A DNA stretch of 32,547 nucleotides, from the NCBI GenBank assembly GCA_964636325.1, contig CAZWRV010000074.1, positions 1 through 32,547 on the forward strand, written 5' to 3'. The translations under genes and the position numbers were made by a program. Every line of letters begins with the position of its first letter. Position 1 is the first letter of the stretch. Below, piece by piece: positions 8,801-15,925 of this stretch. The notes under the pieces were generated by a model. That model was not told the DNA's origin and made no database searches. It was given only the letters and a program-made list of their open reading frames with translations. Source of the stretch: CAZWRV01 sp964636325 (GTDB taxonomy: Bacteria; Verrucomicrobiota; Lentisphaeria; Victivallales; GWF2-50-93).

Positions 8801-9946
8801 GTTCACAAGGTCGCGGGAACGGCGGCATGGGAGAAACTCAGGACGCCCGTTCAGTTCCGGGTTCCCCGTCCATTCGCGCTGATAGTGCCCAATAATGAGC
8901 CTGTGCCCCTTCGACATGTCAAGCGTGCTGCCGGCTGTGACATGGAGGCCGGTGCAGTGCAGATCCCCTGTGCATGCGACAATTCCAGAACGCTTTTCTA
9001 TGCGTATCGGAGGAAGTATCCCGCCGGGCGTTATTTCCTGGTCGCCGGTTCCTACCATGCAGACCCAGCCGGCGTTCTCCTTGGTGTAACAGCGTGCGGT
9101 GGTTTCAGCCTTGTTCCAGACGTCCTGTTCGCCGGGCACCTCGACGCAGAAGGCGGATCCCTCGCTCTTGATCGTACCATGAAGAATAAGGTTTCCCTCT
9201 GTGACAAGCATCGCAGGAGGGTTTCCGCCGCGGAAGATGAGATCGCCGTTCACCTGGAAACTTGCAGGCGAGGGGCCGACGATCAGCCTGCCGCCGGCGA
9301 TCTCGAGGTTTCCGGCGACATAAATGCCGCCGGCGCATTTCACCTGGTACGGGAACGGGGAAGGTCCGAGGGCCAGGCCGGCAAGCTCAAGACCCTTCCC
9401 TCCGTCCAGCAGAAAACTGCCGCTGCGCCCCGGAATGATGAGGCTGATCTTGCCTTTGACTTCGCCCAGGGTTACAAGCCCTCCTGAAGACAGGGTTATC
9501 TCGGCCGGGCCGCTTCCGGAGTCCAGGACCGCGCCGTTTTCAATCTTCAATCCGAAGGCGGATTTAGCGGGATCCGCAGTGCTGGCTGTGGAATCCTGCC
9601 TTGCCATTCCCATCTGCAGCTTGTGCCCGTTCAGATCGAGCCGCGTGCCCTTTTCCAGCAGGAGCGATGCGCCCACCGAGGCGTCTTTGCCGAGCACGGG
9701 CGCTTTCCGTCCTTCCGCCGCTCCGACCACGACACCGGCCGTGTCGCCGGCGGAGGGCGACGCCCCCGACGACCAGTTAGAGCCTTCGCCCCAGTCCGAA
9801 GTCTTTCCGAGCCAGCTGTTAACTGCGGAATCCGCACAACTGCCTATGGTTTGAGCAAACAGCGCTGCGGCAACCGTCAGCAGCAGAACGCCCACATGAA
9901 GGAATCGCCAGCGGCAAGGCCTGCTAATTTCGCATTGTTCGAGCAT
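5879..9946 (-). CDS. G1: giant secreted hydrolase, N-terminal beta-rich module fused to TIM-barrel hydrolase
   Basis: I place the start at the ATG at 9946, which has GGAG eight bases upstream and leads directly into a signal peptide (RFLHVGVLLLTVAAALFAQ). The frame extends further right only into a repeat. The product has 1355 residues. Residues about 45-500 are Gly/Ala-rich with a beta-helix or autotransporter-like character (SDWGEGSNWSSG, EKGTRLDLNGHKL). Residues about 565-675 are discoidin-like and hold the loop ADTDGNGKPE. At 716-737 a second signal-peptide-like segment (VTRVVAVAFWMAGIAWGAG) appears. It is followed by a TIM barrel with LTPDEE (914-919), the SRASEAYW motif, a GATase-like domain (LVVLPFAYSV, DVDELG) and a terminal beta domain with FINWE. 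It resembles GH42-type and putative GH-like proteins, but no characterised family can be named. It follows the CE7 esterase gene and an R1 repeat. Confidence 0.8.
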   Translation of the reverse strand: MLEQCEISRPCRWRFLHVGVLLLTVAAALFAQTIGSCADSAVNSWLGKTSDWGEGSNWSSGASPSAGDTAGVVVGAAEGRKAPVLGKDASVGASLLLEKGTRLDLNGHKLQMGMARQDSTASTADPAKSAFGLKIENGAVLDSGSGPAEITLSSGGLVTLGEVKGKISLIIPGRSGSFLLDGGKGLELAGLALGPSPFPYQVKCAGGIYVAGNLEIAGGRLIVGPSPASFQVNGDLIFRGGNPPAMLVTEGNLILHGTIKSEGSAFCVEVPGEQDVWNKAETTARCYTKENAGWVCMVGTGDQEITPGGILPPIRIEKRSGIVACTGDLHCTGLHVTAGSTLDMSKGHRLIIGHYQREWTGNPELNGRPEFLPCRRSRDLVNEGRLIGSAQGLPVTFLLNWEGTRYVVDTVYKRQEANADHPAAAGGKQSMSALCAAPGSLAINRYMSRLALKDGKLFLDGKPCDSSGRQSDADAGQDLLDDVLKEGGTAGKDGLSAPDDKAVVSVAGIKTVPAEFAAPAATPANVAPFVERIRTPARGSTAFNVNGPFWGQRDAYGAVDGDTECGTGGAEYYDFIFPEPVNVGAVRLFSGDRMTDACQFVVTADTDGNGKPEQVLAWTRGGVPPDIKSWMALGSSWAVFPPRKISCLRLQVLSPSGAVCRPTVNEFEIYADKESADRLAGRNGAQKPTAPPENAPSLSQGGKVEAEWPETPKENRVTRVVAVAFWMAGIAWGAGIDESAYEKLPPLKDYPQCKTLLDEVKNKYHFDAMQIFFEGEKVGFPWPSVNFKSSLNAKYLNQREVALKIRAALKKEKGGDKILDDLEKNAPAEDLTASDMKVKEPEGKFSEELKIEDLPNQRNLLKEFCEAAHEKGLAVSLISRPEDMGKLYIGPKDKDPYEAFLRDGAAAGVDLVSLTPDEEHPLWQCGGYARWQEFERQNQDKVKKFTLTEKRKFYSERNVIAGECMKERMDNILKVSSQCRFLVDGARLLNGGDPFDVIWHVADPDYTGCSYQSQLVPRWAATSRKRAVAIGEYPHRSVRYNLESLLLGAKMIRTYRFNYIELQKSEDQRIRENIFIEQFMKWGATRPSHPPTALLVSRASEAYWPEDCRAGRMKSQSPDRCWAVEEILYEFLLKNGYTFDVYYLDQTEDLKKLKEYPLVVLPFAYSVPKASFAQMEEAYKAGSNFLICERQGDVDELGQPYEKHLLAEWIRQGKDAGRIAYPELDLLELETTRGFLPKMAGVIDPLLGTNKILYLNRYGNRIEAVTTTISKDENYLSFINWENKAVRIEAGMPNLPAGQYRILTLSSAAPNDFREGSIAGEKGVSAEALRSFALKLDADEVLSLYIVPANRILGK
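7796..7810 (-). promoter_or_regulatory. Possible internal translation start inside G1 (GTG at 7798)
   Basis: On the minus strand AAGGA (7806-7810) lies seven bases before an in-frame GTG (7796-7798). Initiation there would give a 639-residue protein whose first residues form a good signal peptide (basic MTR, then a hydrophobic run ending AWGAG). The position coincides with the junction between the N-terminal module and the hydrolase half. It may be an ancestral start kept after gene fusion, or an active internal start. Confidence 0.45.
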
Positions 9947-9976
9947 GGCTGAAACTCCGTTTCCGTTATCTGTAAT

Positions 9977-10070
9977 CTTTATCGGTAACTTTGTCGCTAT
10001 CTTTGTAGGCTTTATGGAGGGTTGAGCCAAACTCAACCGCAGCGGAGCACGGCTCCGCCCTCCATCGAGT
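9977..10070. repeat. R1 repeat, copy B
   Basis: Three 12-base units (9977, 9989, 10001; the first and third are slightly diverged) are followed by the 48-base core at 10016-10063. In this copy the second hairpin is perfect (GCGGAGC-ACG-GCTCCGC) and the first has seven pairs (GGTTGAG/CTCAACC). It lies in the leader of G1, and its left edge runs into the GGAGTTTCAG sequence that supplies the G1 ribosome-binding site. Confidence 0.85.
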
Positions 10071-10120
10071 TTATGATCGATAAAAACTGGAACATACAGA
10101 TGGGTGTCCCTATTATTTTG

Positions 10121-11521
10121 TTATTGTGGCACCTTCGCCGCCAGATATTTCTCCATCCATCGCCAGGCCCTGCGCTCGAAGGCGAACATCAGCTCGTGGT
10201 CGGTGCCAGGGCTCCAGCATATCTCTTTCTGCTCGGTGCCAAGTCCCCTGTAGACAGCGTAGACTGTCGTAGGGGGCGACGGCGTGTCGCAGAGGCATGC
10301 CGACATGAGGGTGGGCGCCTTGACCATGGGGGCGAAGTTCAACGGATCAAAGTAGCTGAGCACATTCTGGCGCGGATTCTGACGGTCGAAGGGAGGCGAC
10401 GCAACATCCTTTCCATCCGACTTCTTCGCGTTCATGGAGTCGGCCCATTCCCGGTAGGGCCAGTATGAGAAGGCGCAGATCGAGCTGGCGGCGGCCTTGA
10501 TGTTGGGGCAGAGGGCGGCGGTGACGATTGTCAGCATCCCGCCCTGCGAGCCACCTGTTACCGCCAGCCTGTTCGGATCGACGTCGGGACGCGAGGCGAG
10601 ATAATTGACAGCCTGCACGCAAGCCAGGAAGACGTTGTAATAATATTCCTCCTCCGGCCCGCCTCCCTTCCATTTCAAATACCATTCCGGCGTTTCATAC
10701 TTCTCCTGGTCCACCTCCATCCCGTGGATCTGCAGGATCAGCGAGACGTATCCGTGCCGGGCGTGCTCGACCGGCGCCGGAACCTGGGCGCAGCCTGCGC
10801 CCGGCAGCACGAGCAAGCCGGGATGCGGCCCTTTGCCGTCGGGAACCGCGAGCCAGCCGTGCATGCGGCGCGGCCCTGCCGAGTCGAACGCAAGTTTGAA
10901 AAGCTTCACCTTTTCCACTCGTTTCCCGGCCGGATCGTACTCCTCTGGGATGGACGCGCTGCTAATGTTGTAGGATGAGACTTCGGCGCTGCCCATATCC
11001 TTGACGAATATCTCTTCGGCGTTGAGCGGGATACTGGAAAGGGTCTGCTTCGCCTTCGCCCAGAACTCCTCGAAGTCGGCCGGGCGGGAGGCGGTGAACT
11101 GTATCTCATCGATGCGGTAGCCGAAAGTCGTCCGGCCTTCCTCCCTGTCGTTCGCCGTGGAGTTCACCGTGAAGGCCACGTCGTAGAAGCCGGGCGCGAG
11201 CGATTCCGATGGTATGGCGATCTTGACAGACTGGTCCATGCAGACTTCGCCCTCGCCGGACAGAAACGGGGTGGCGAGCATGTTGCGGCTCAGGCGCCAG
11301 GAGCAGCTCAGGGGTCGGCTTCTCGGGAATGCGAATATCTCGATGGCGTCGCCCTTCCTGAAGATCATATCCTCGCGCAGCCTGGAAAAACTTGGGACGG
11401 CGGGCGTCAAATCCTTGTTGTACGGCCTGGCGATGTTGCAGGTCATGGCATTAAGATCTCCTACATAGGTTGACAATACGGATAATCCCAGGACGAAGCG
11501 TTTCAAAAAATAAATATTCAT
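10121..11521 (-). CDS. Secreted CE7 acetyl xylan esterase-like alpha/beta hydrolase (AXE1 family)
   Basis: This 466-residue protein has an N-terminal signal peptide (residues 1-25, hydrophobic FVLGLSVLSTYVG). It then has a roughly 120-residue beta-rich region and an AXE1-type alpha/beta hydrolase domain (about 140-466). The catalytic triad can be assigned by family motifs: Ser325 in GGSQGG, Asp412 in CLCDTPSPPTTV and His442 in TDHE. CE7 enzymes remove acetyl groups from xylo-oligosaccharides and other acetylated sugars. The extra N-terminal domain makes it longer than the roughly 320-residue norm. The gene begins 10 bases after the G2 stop and is very probably co-transcribed with it. Extracellular or periplasmic de-acetylation of the glycan attacked by G1 and G2 is the likely role. 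Confidence 0.88.
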   Translation of the reverse strand: MNIYFLKRFVLGLSVLSTYVGDLNAMTCNIARPYNKDLTPAVPSFSRLREDMIFRKGDAIEIFAFPRSRPLSCSWRLSRNMLATPFLSGEGEVCMDQSVKIAIPSESLAPGFYDVAFTVNSTANDREEGRTTFGYRIDEIQFTASRPADFEEFWAKAKQTLSSIPLNAEEIFVKDMGSAEVSSYNISSASIPEEYDPAGKRVEKVKLFKLAFDSAGPRRMHGWLAVPDGKGPHPGLLVLPGAGCAQVPAPVEHARHGYVSLILQIHGMEVDQEKYETPEWYLKWKGGGPEEEYYYNVFLACVQAVNYLASRPDVDPNRLAVTGGSQGGMLTIVTAALCPNIKAAASSICAFSYWPYREWADSMNAKKSDGKDVASPPFDRQNPRQNVLSYFDPLNFAPMVKAPTLMSACLCDTPSPPTTVYAVYRGLGTEQKEICWSPGTDHELMFAFERRAWRWMEKYLAAKVPQ

Positions 11522-11530
11522 GCGTTCACA

Positions 11531-14500
11531 TCACTTCGCCGGTTTGACGTGGAGGATGAGAGGCGTCTCTCCATTGACGATCACGCTGACGCCCTTCAGT
11601 TCCTCGGGGGTGAGGGCCTTGCGGTTCTCGATGCTGACGTTGTACCAGCCGGTGTCGTCGCGTGCCGCAACCTCGTATTTCCCGTCGGGCATCGGAATTG
11701 AGAGGCCGACATTCCTTGAGCCTTTTTCCCAATTGATGAGGAAGACGAACTTCTCGTTTGGCGACTTCTCGAGGACGGTGGCGTCGATCTTGGCGCCGGC
11801 GAGATACGCCTTGAAATGTCCCTGGCCAAGTGCCTTGTCGACTGCATTGGACACTTGCACCTCGAACGCCTTTGTCGAGCCGCAGGCGAGGATGTCGCCG
11901 CCGACCATTACCGCCTTACCCGAGTCGACAAGTTCCTTGAGGGCGGGCTGCTGGCGCGGCTCGCCCCACTCGTCGGTTCCGCCCATCTGGCCGTCAAAGA
12001 GGAGGATGGTGGCACCCTTGGCGGCGGCCGCCTTGATCTTTGCGAGGGCAGCGTCGCTTACGGAATATGCGAACGGGATCACAAGGACTTTGAAGGCGTC
12101 GAGATCTTCGATCTGGTCGGGGCGGTCCAGGAACTTCCATTGGAAGGGGTGGCCGTTCCGCTGGAGGGCGTCGAAGACTGAGCGGTCGGCGAACCAGCCG
12201 CGCTGGCCTTCTATGGCGCGGTCCCACTTCGGATCGTCGTGTTTGCCCCACCATGCGTTGATCTGCTGCCAGTCGAGTCCGGCGCGCGAGCTGAGGAGCG
12301 CGATTGACTTGGGCGGCTGCGCATCGAAGGCGCCCAGCGACTCGATCTCGTCAGAGATGCGGTAGGCCCGGGTGATGGCCGACATGCTGCCGCCGTCGTC
12401 GAGCCAGTTGAGCCGCCAGTAGTTGGTGCTGGCGCCGCCGTACATCCACAGCCACATAGTGCATCCGATGTGCTGGATGTCGGGCAGGGTGCCGCCAAGG
12501 TTGCCGCAGTTCAGCATGGTTCCGTGGCGCCAGCCGTTGGCCGCCGCCGCCATGGCAACGCCATACTGGTCCATGTAGTCTGCGCCGATCTCTGTGATTC
12601 CGCTCCTGGCACCCAGGACGTCAAGGGGGATGTTCGTCCCCGCGATGAATGAGAAGATGTCCGCGTAGTGCATCAGCATGGTGTTCGTGTAGATCTTAGG
12701 ATACTTCTTCTTAAGCGTTGACGTCCAATAGCCGAACTGGTCGCCGATGGCCTCGTGGCGCATCTGGATCCACTGGCGGAAGGCGAGCGTGTCCTCCTCG
12801 TGCCGGGGCAGCTCATGGCCGAAGCGCTTGCTGTATAGCGGACGTGCCGGTTCGTCATTGGGGAATGTCTCCATGAAGTGCCCCCTGTAGTACTGCTCGT
12901 CGCTGGAGATGCCGACCCCGTCGGCACCGCATGCCATGATCTCGTCCATGATCGTGAGCCAGTTCTGTCTGACGTGGTCGCCGAAGAGGATGCTGGGATA
13001 CTGCTTCATGTCGGGATAGATGCTGGTCTCCTCCTCCGGATAGTGCCATTTGATGGTCTCGAAGGGGGTGATATTATGGATGATTTCGACATTGACCTTG
13101 AAGCCCTCCTTGTGAAGCGCGTCGACTGTCGGCTTGAGTATGTTCTCGTTCGTGCCGTTGCAGACCTTGCTGGGCCAGGGCATGAGGTTCCAGCAGGAGG
13201 AGTTGGTCAGATCGATCATGACAGTGTCGACGCCGGCGCGCCTGCAGATTTCGGCGTTGTGCCGGAATGCCTCGTTGTTGGCGAAGTCGGGCAGTTTGCT
13301 TTCCTTCTTGCTCGCATCGACGCCCCACATCCAGAGGTCTGCGCACATCATTCGCTGGAAGCGCCGCTCCTTGACCGGGGGCACGTTCAACTGCTCCTGG
13401 CGCAGGTTCAACGGGCGATAGTCCCTGGGCACAGGCGGGAAGTTTGCCGCGGCGGGCTGGCTGGCCTTTGCGGCCTCGCCGGCATCCGCGAAGAGTTTGA
13501 TCTCGCTGAACTTGGAGGAGGCGTGGCGGAAGCCGCAGAGCCCACCTTCTCTCGGCTGCACTCGGACAGCCTTGACCGGGGCAGGGGAAAGATCGAGCAC
13601 AAGCCAGCCGGTTCCTGAAAGATTGTCGGCGGAGGCCATCGGCAGTTCGTATATGCCGTCGCCGTCGGCGTCCCCGTAGACATCCACTGACCGCAAGTCG
13701 CTGGAGCACAGATACATCGCCACTTTTTTAAACGAGACAGCGGCCGGGAATACGAAGCTGGCGTTGCCCTGGCGGTCCGGGCCGCCCATGTAGGAGGGGG
13801 CGGTTTTGATGTCGTTGTCCACCAGCAGTGCGCGGTCGAAGGAGGGGGGCTCCATCAGCAGTTTTGCGGCCGGTGCGACGTCGCGCTGCCCCGGGACGTC
13901 GGCCAGCTTCTCGACGAGCGCCGACCCCGCCTTCGGCGGAGGCGGCGGCTGAGGACTGGCGACGAGCGAGGCCTTGTCGAGGACCAGCTTGCCCCAGGTG
14001 TTGGTCCTGTTAAGCTTGTCGCACGAGCTGCCGATCTTGACAAGGACGGAGTCGGCCCCGTCCGGGACTGATGCGGTCAGTGTGCGGGCCTCGAACACCT
14101 GCGGCAGCGCCTGGACGCTCTGCGTCTCCAGCGGGATGGAGATTTCGCCGAAGCCCCAGTTGAACTTGTCCATGGCCAGCGGCTGGCCGCCCTTGAGGAA
14201 GCACAGTGCGAGGTTCACCGTGCCCTGTCCCTTGCAGTCGGCTGTCAAGGTGACGGACTTGGTTCCGGCGGGCAGCGCCACGGCCTGCGTCAGGAACTGC
14301 GGGCGCAGATAGCCCCATTCCTCGGTGATGAGGCACGGCTTTTTCGCCCCGCCCTCGTCAAGCGCGGCAACCGGCACGCTCAGCAGCGGATTGCATTCCC
14401 GCTGCCATCCGGAAGGAACATTCTCGGCCGAGAGCTCCCCGAACCCCGGATTCTTCAGCAGATTCTCGTCCGCCATCAGCCCCGCAGACATTTCCAGCGC

Positions 14501-14542
14501 CAGCAGAAACGGCGCGGCCATCAAGAACTTTTTTCCCGCCAC
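11531..14542 (-). CDS. G2: secreted modular TIM-barrel hydrolase paralog
   Basis: The frame can begin at TTG 14548, but AAGGAG (14549-14554) abuts that codon. The GTG at 14542 is six bases downstream of it, so I choose GTG, giving 1003 residues. The protein starts with a signal peptide (FLMAAPFLLALEMSAGLMA) and a CBM4/9-like domain (about 26-195, beginning LLKNPGFGE). A proline linker (about 197-204) leads to a discoidin-like domain (about 240-355) with the loop GDADGDGIYE. The TIM barrel (about 395-740) holds ISSDEQYY. It ends with the SRAGLDW motif, a GATase-like domain (VLVIPFAYSV, TDEWGEP) and a beta domain with FLINWE. It belongs with G1, G3 and G4. A glycoside hydrolase role is inferred from fold and context. 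The substrate is unknown. Confidence 0.82.
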   Translation of the reverse strand: MAGKKFLMAAPFLLALEMSAGLMADENLLKNPGFGELSAENVPSGWQRECNPLLSVPVAALDEGGAKKPCLITEEWGYLRPQFLTQAVALPAGTKSVTLTADCKGQGTVNLALCFLKGGQPLAMDKFNWGFGEISIPLETQSVQALPQVFEARTLTASVPDGADSVLVKIGSSCDKLNRTNTWGKLVLDKASLVASPQPPPPPKAGSALVEKLADVPGQRDVAPAAKLLMEPPSFDRALLVDNDIKTAPSYMGGPDRQGNASFVFPAAVSFKKVAMYLCSSDLRSVDVYGDADGDGIYELPMASADNLSGTGWLVLDLSPAPVKAVRVQPREGGLCGFRHASSKFSEIKLFADAGEAAKASQPAAANFPPVPRDYRPLNLRQEQLNVPPVKERRFQRMMCADLWMWGVDASKKESKLPDFANNEAFRHNAEICRRAGVDTVMIDLTNSSCWNLMPWPSKVCNGTNENILKPTVDALHKEGFKVNVEIIHNITPFETIKWHYPEEETSIYPDMKQYPSILFGDHVRQNWLTIMDEIMACGADGVGISSDEQYYRGHFMETFPNDEPARPLYSKRFGHELPRHEEDTLAFRQWIQMRHEAIGDQFGYWTSTLKKKYPKIYTNTMLMHYADIFSFIAGTNIPLDVLGARSGITEIGADYMDQYGVAMAAAANGWRHGTMLNCGNLGGTLPDIQHIGCTMWLWMYGGASTNYWRLNWLDDGGSMSAITRAYRISDEIESLGAFDAQPPKSIALLSSRAGLDWQQINAWWGKHDDPKWDRAIEGQRGWFADRSVFDALQRNGHPFQWKFLDRPDQIEDLDAFKVLVIPFAYSVSDAALAKIKAAAAKGATILLFDGQMGGTDEWGEPRQQPALKELVDSGKAVMVGGDILACGSTKAFEVQVSNAVDKALGQGHFKAYLAGAKIDATVLEKSPNEKFVFLINWEKGSRNVGLSIPMPDGKYEVAARDDTGWYNVSIENRKALTPEELKGVSVIVNGETPLILHVKPAK

Positions 14543-14594
14543 GATCAACTCCTTGTATTATTTTTTTAAATCCTATTTCAATATTAATGTTCTT

Positions 14595-14912
14595 TCAGTT
14601 GGCCAGCGGCGGCTTGTGTATGCGGAGTTCGCTGACGAGCACCAGCAGGCCGCGCTCGTCCCATCCCAGGCGCATCCGGACATCGAAGTCGCTTGCCGGG
14701 CGCAGTCCGCAGCCGAGCATTGGGAGCGAATCGACGCGGAATCCATCATCCTTCCAGTCGTCTGCCTGGCCGTCGATCTTGACTCCGTCGATGCGGGGGA
14801 TGTCAAAGGCCGGGACGGCACGGTCATAGGCTCCGACGGAAGCCGTGAAGAGCGAGGCAAGGACGACGAGGGTTAAAAGACTTTTACCACAAAAGATACT
14901 CTTATCCAGCAT
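14595..14912 (-). pseudogene. Truncated secreted CBM9-like protein
   Basis: The ATG at 14912 has AAGGAG nine bases upstream and opens a clear signal peptide (SLLTLVVLASLFTASVGA). The sequence then matches the start of a CBM9-like or sugar-binding-like fold (IPRIDGVKIDGQADDW, VRMRLGWDERGLLVLVSE). It stops after 105 residues, where such domains normally run to about 180-220. The last ten residues (RIHKPPLAN) do not fit the fold. The rest was probably lost by deletion before G2, which starts 52 bases further on. A short functional secreted protein is less likely but possible, given the intact start region. Confidence 0.6.
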
Positions 14913-14995
14913 GCTTGATGCTCCTTGATTCAGACTTCCGTTTTTTATGATTTAGCCGACGCTCAATTTGCGCTCGGAGATCGCAAACTACTTTT

Positions 14996-15013
14996 TGACA
15001 AATTCATTTGTCA
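14996..15013. repeat. Perfect hairpin with TTCA loop
   Basis: TGACAAA (14996-15002) and TTTGTCA (15007-15013) form a seven-pair stem with a TTCA loop. It sits between the pseudopilin stop at 15038 and the truncated CBM9-like gene. On the transcribed strand it is not followed by a U run, so it does not look like a classical terminator. Confidence 0.5.
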
Positions 15014-15037
15014 TATCACCGCCGTAAGGGACTAAGT

Positions 15038-15817
15038 TTATTCCGACCATGGGACGTAATAGCTGATGAAACCAGGCACTCTGGCATTGTAGAAATTGAT
15101 TGCTGTAATATTCCCCACGTGCCCGTCTATATAGGCGAGATTATAGGATCTTTTATGAGCCGACCAGCTTGAAAAATAAGTTGCATTCAGCTGGGCTGCA
15201 ATCCCTGCAGACACAACCCCCGTCTCGTTCATGGAGTCGAAGAACATCGCAATCCTGTCCGGCTTGGCGATTTCTGTCAGCCTGGGGGCGTTCCATTTGT
15301 AGTTGTTGTCATACCAAGTGAGGGGATACCGGGCATATGCCCATCCCCCGCAAGCAACGGCATAGGACATTCCGGCGTTAATCGCATACCATTGATCTTT
15401 CCCCGCCGGGTAGTTGGCCCCCAGATTGGGGCGTTGGTCCGCAGGACAAAAAAAGTATTTTGCGTCGCTGTTCAGGTAAAGGTAGGAAAGGCTCACAGGC
15501 CAGGGATTACTGTAAATTAAATGCCAGTCTGTTAAAGCCCCGTCTACCCTTACAAGATTTTTGATCGTAGTAAGACTGTTGCAAATACTATTGCTAGGTA
15601 TTCCCACGTCAATCCCGTCTGACAGAAGGTATTCGCCGTTGTCTTGCACATAGTTGAGCTGGCAGAGGGAAATCTGCTTCATGTTGTTCACGCATGCAGC
15701 CTTATGGACACTTGCCTTTGCAACGGATAACGCCGGAAGGAGCATGGCCATGAGGATTGAAATGATCGCGATGACTACCAACAGTTCGATTAAAGTGAAG
15801 CTCCGGATTCTTTCCAT
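15038..15817 (-). CDS. Pseudopilin-like protein with prepilin leader (H-x9-DG type), P1
   Basis: This 259-residue protein opens with a very short class III leader (MERIRSFTLIELLVVIAIIS). Prepilin peptidase would act before Phe7, leaving Glu at position 5 of the mature chain and a long hydrophobic helix. The C-terminal part is a globular beta-rich domain with conserved Cys and aromatic residues and ends with the H-x9-DG motif (His starting HKRSYNLAYIDG). Many PVC genomes carry dozens of such single-gene pseudopilins. They are often annotated as type II secretion proteins, yet no GspC-M machinery is near here. It follows the DUF5696-like gene after about 110 bases. A role in surface or substrate attachment is inference. 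Confidence 0.9.
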   Translation of the reverse strand: MERIRSFTLIELLVVIAIISILMAMLLPALSVAKASVHKAACVNNMKQISLCQLNYVQDNGEYLLSDGIDVGIPSNSICNSLTTIKNLVRVDGALTDWHLIYSNPWPVSLSYLYLNSDAKYFFCPADQRPNLGANYPAGKDQWYAINAGMSYAVACGGWAYARYPLTWYDNNYKWNAPRLTEIAKPDRIAMFFDSMNETGVVSAGIAAQLNATYFSSWSAHKRSYNLAYIDGHVGNITAINFYNARVPGFISYYVPWSE

Positions 15818-15842
15818 GTGTCCATCTCGATGTTCAGTTGAT

Positions 15843-15848
15843 TTTATA
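15843..15848 (-). promoter_or_regulatory. Possible -10 element upstream of P1
   Basis: On the minus strand TATAAA is preceded directly by TTTG, and it lies about 25 bases before the P1 start codon at 15817. No good -35 box is found at the right distance, so this is a weak candidate for a separate promoter of the pseudopilin gene. Confidence 0.25.
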
Positions 15849-15925
15849 CAAAGATGCGTTCAACAAGCTAGTAAAGAGAAGGAATATTGGGTGAGGGAAT
15901 AATTTCCATGTGGCGCCGCAATGGG

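Noticed and set aside
9947..10036. Extended start of G1 at 10036
   Set aside because: The extra 30 residues (TKIATKLPIKITDN) are a translation of the 12-base repeats. The ATG at 9946 has GGAG at good spacing and leads straight into a signal peptide.
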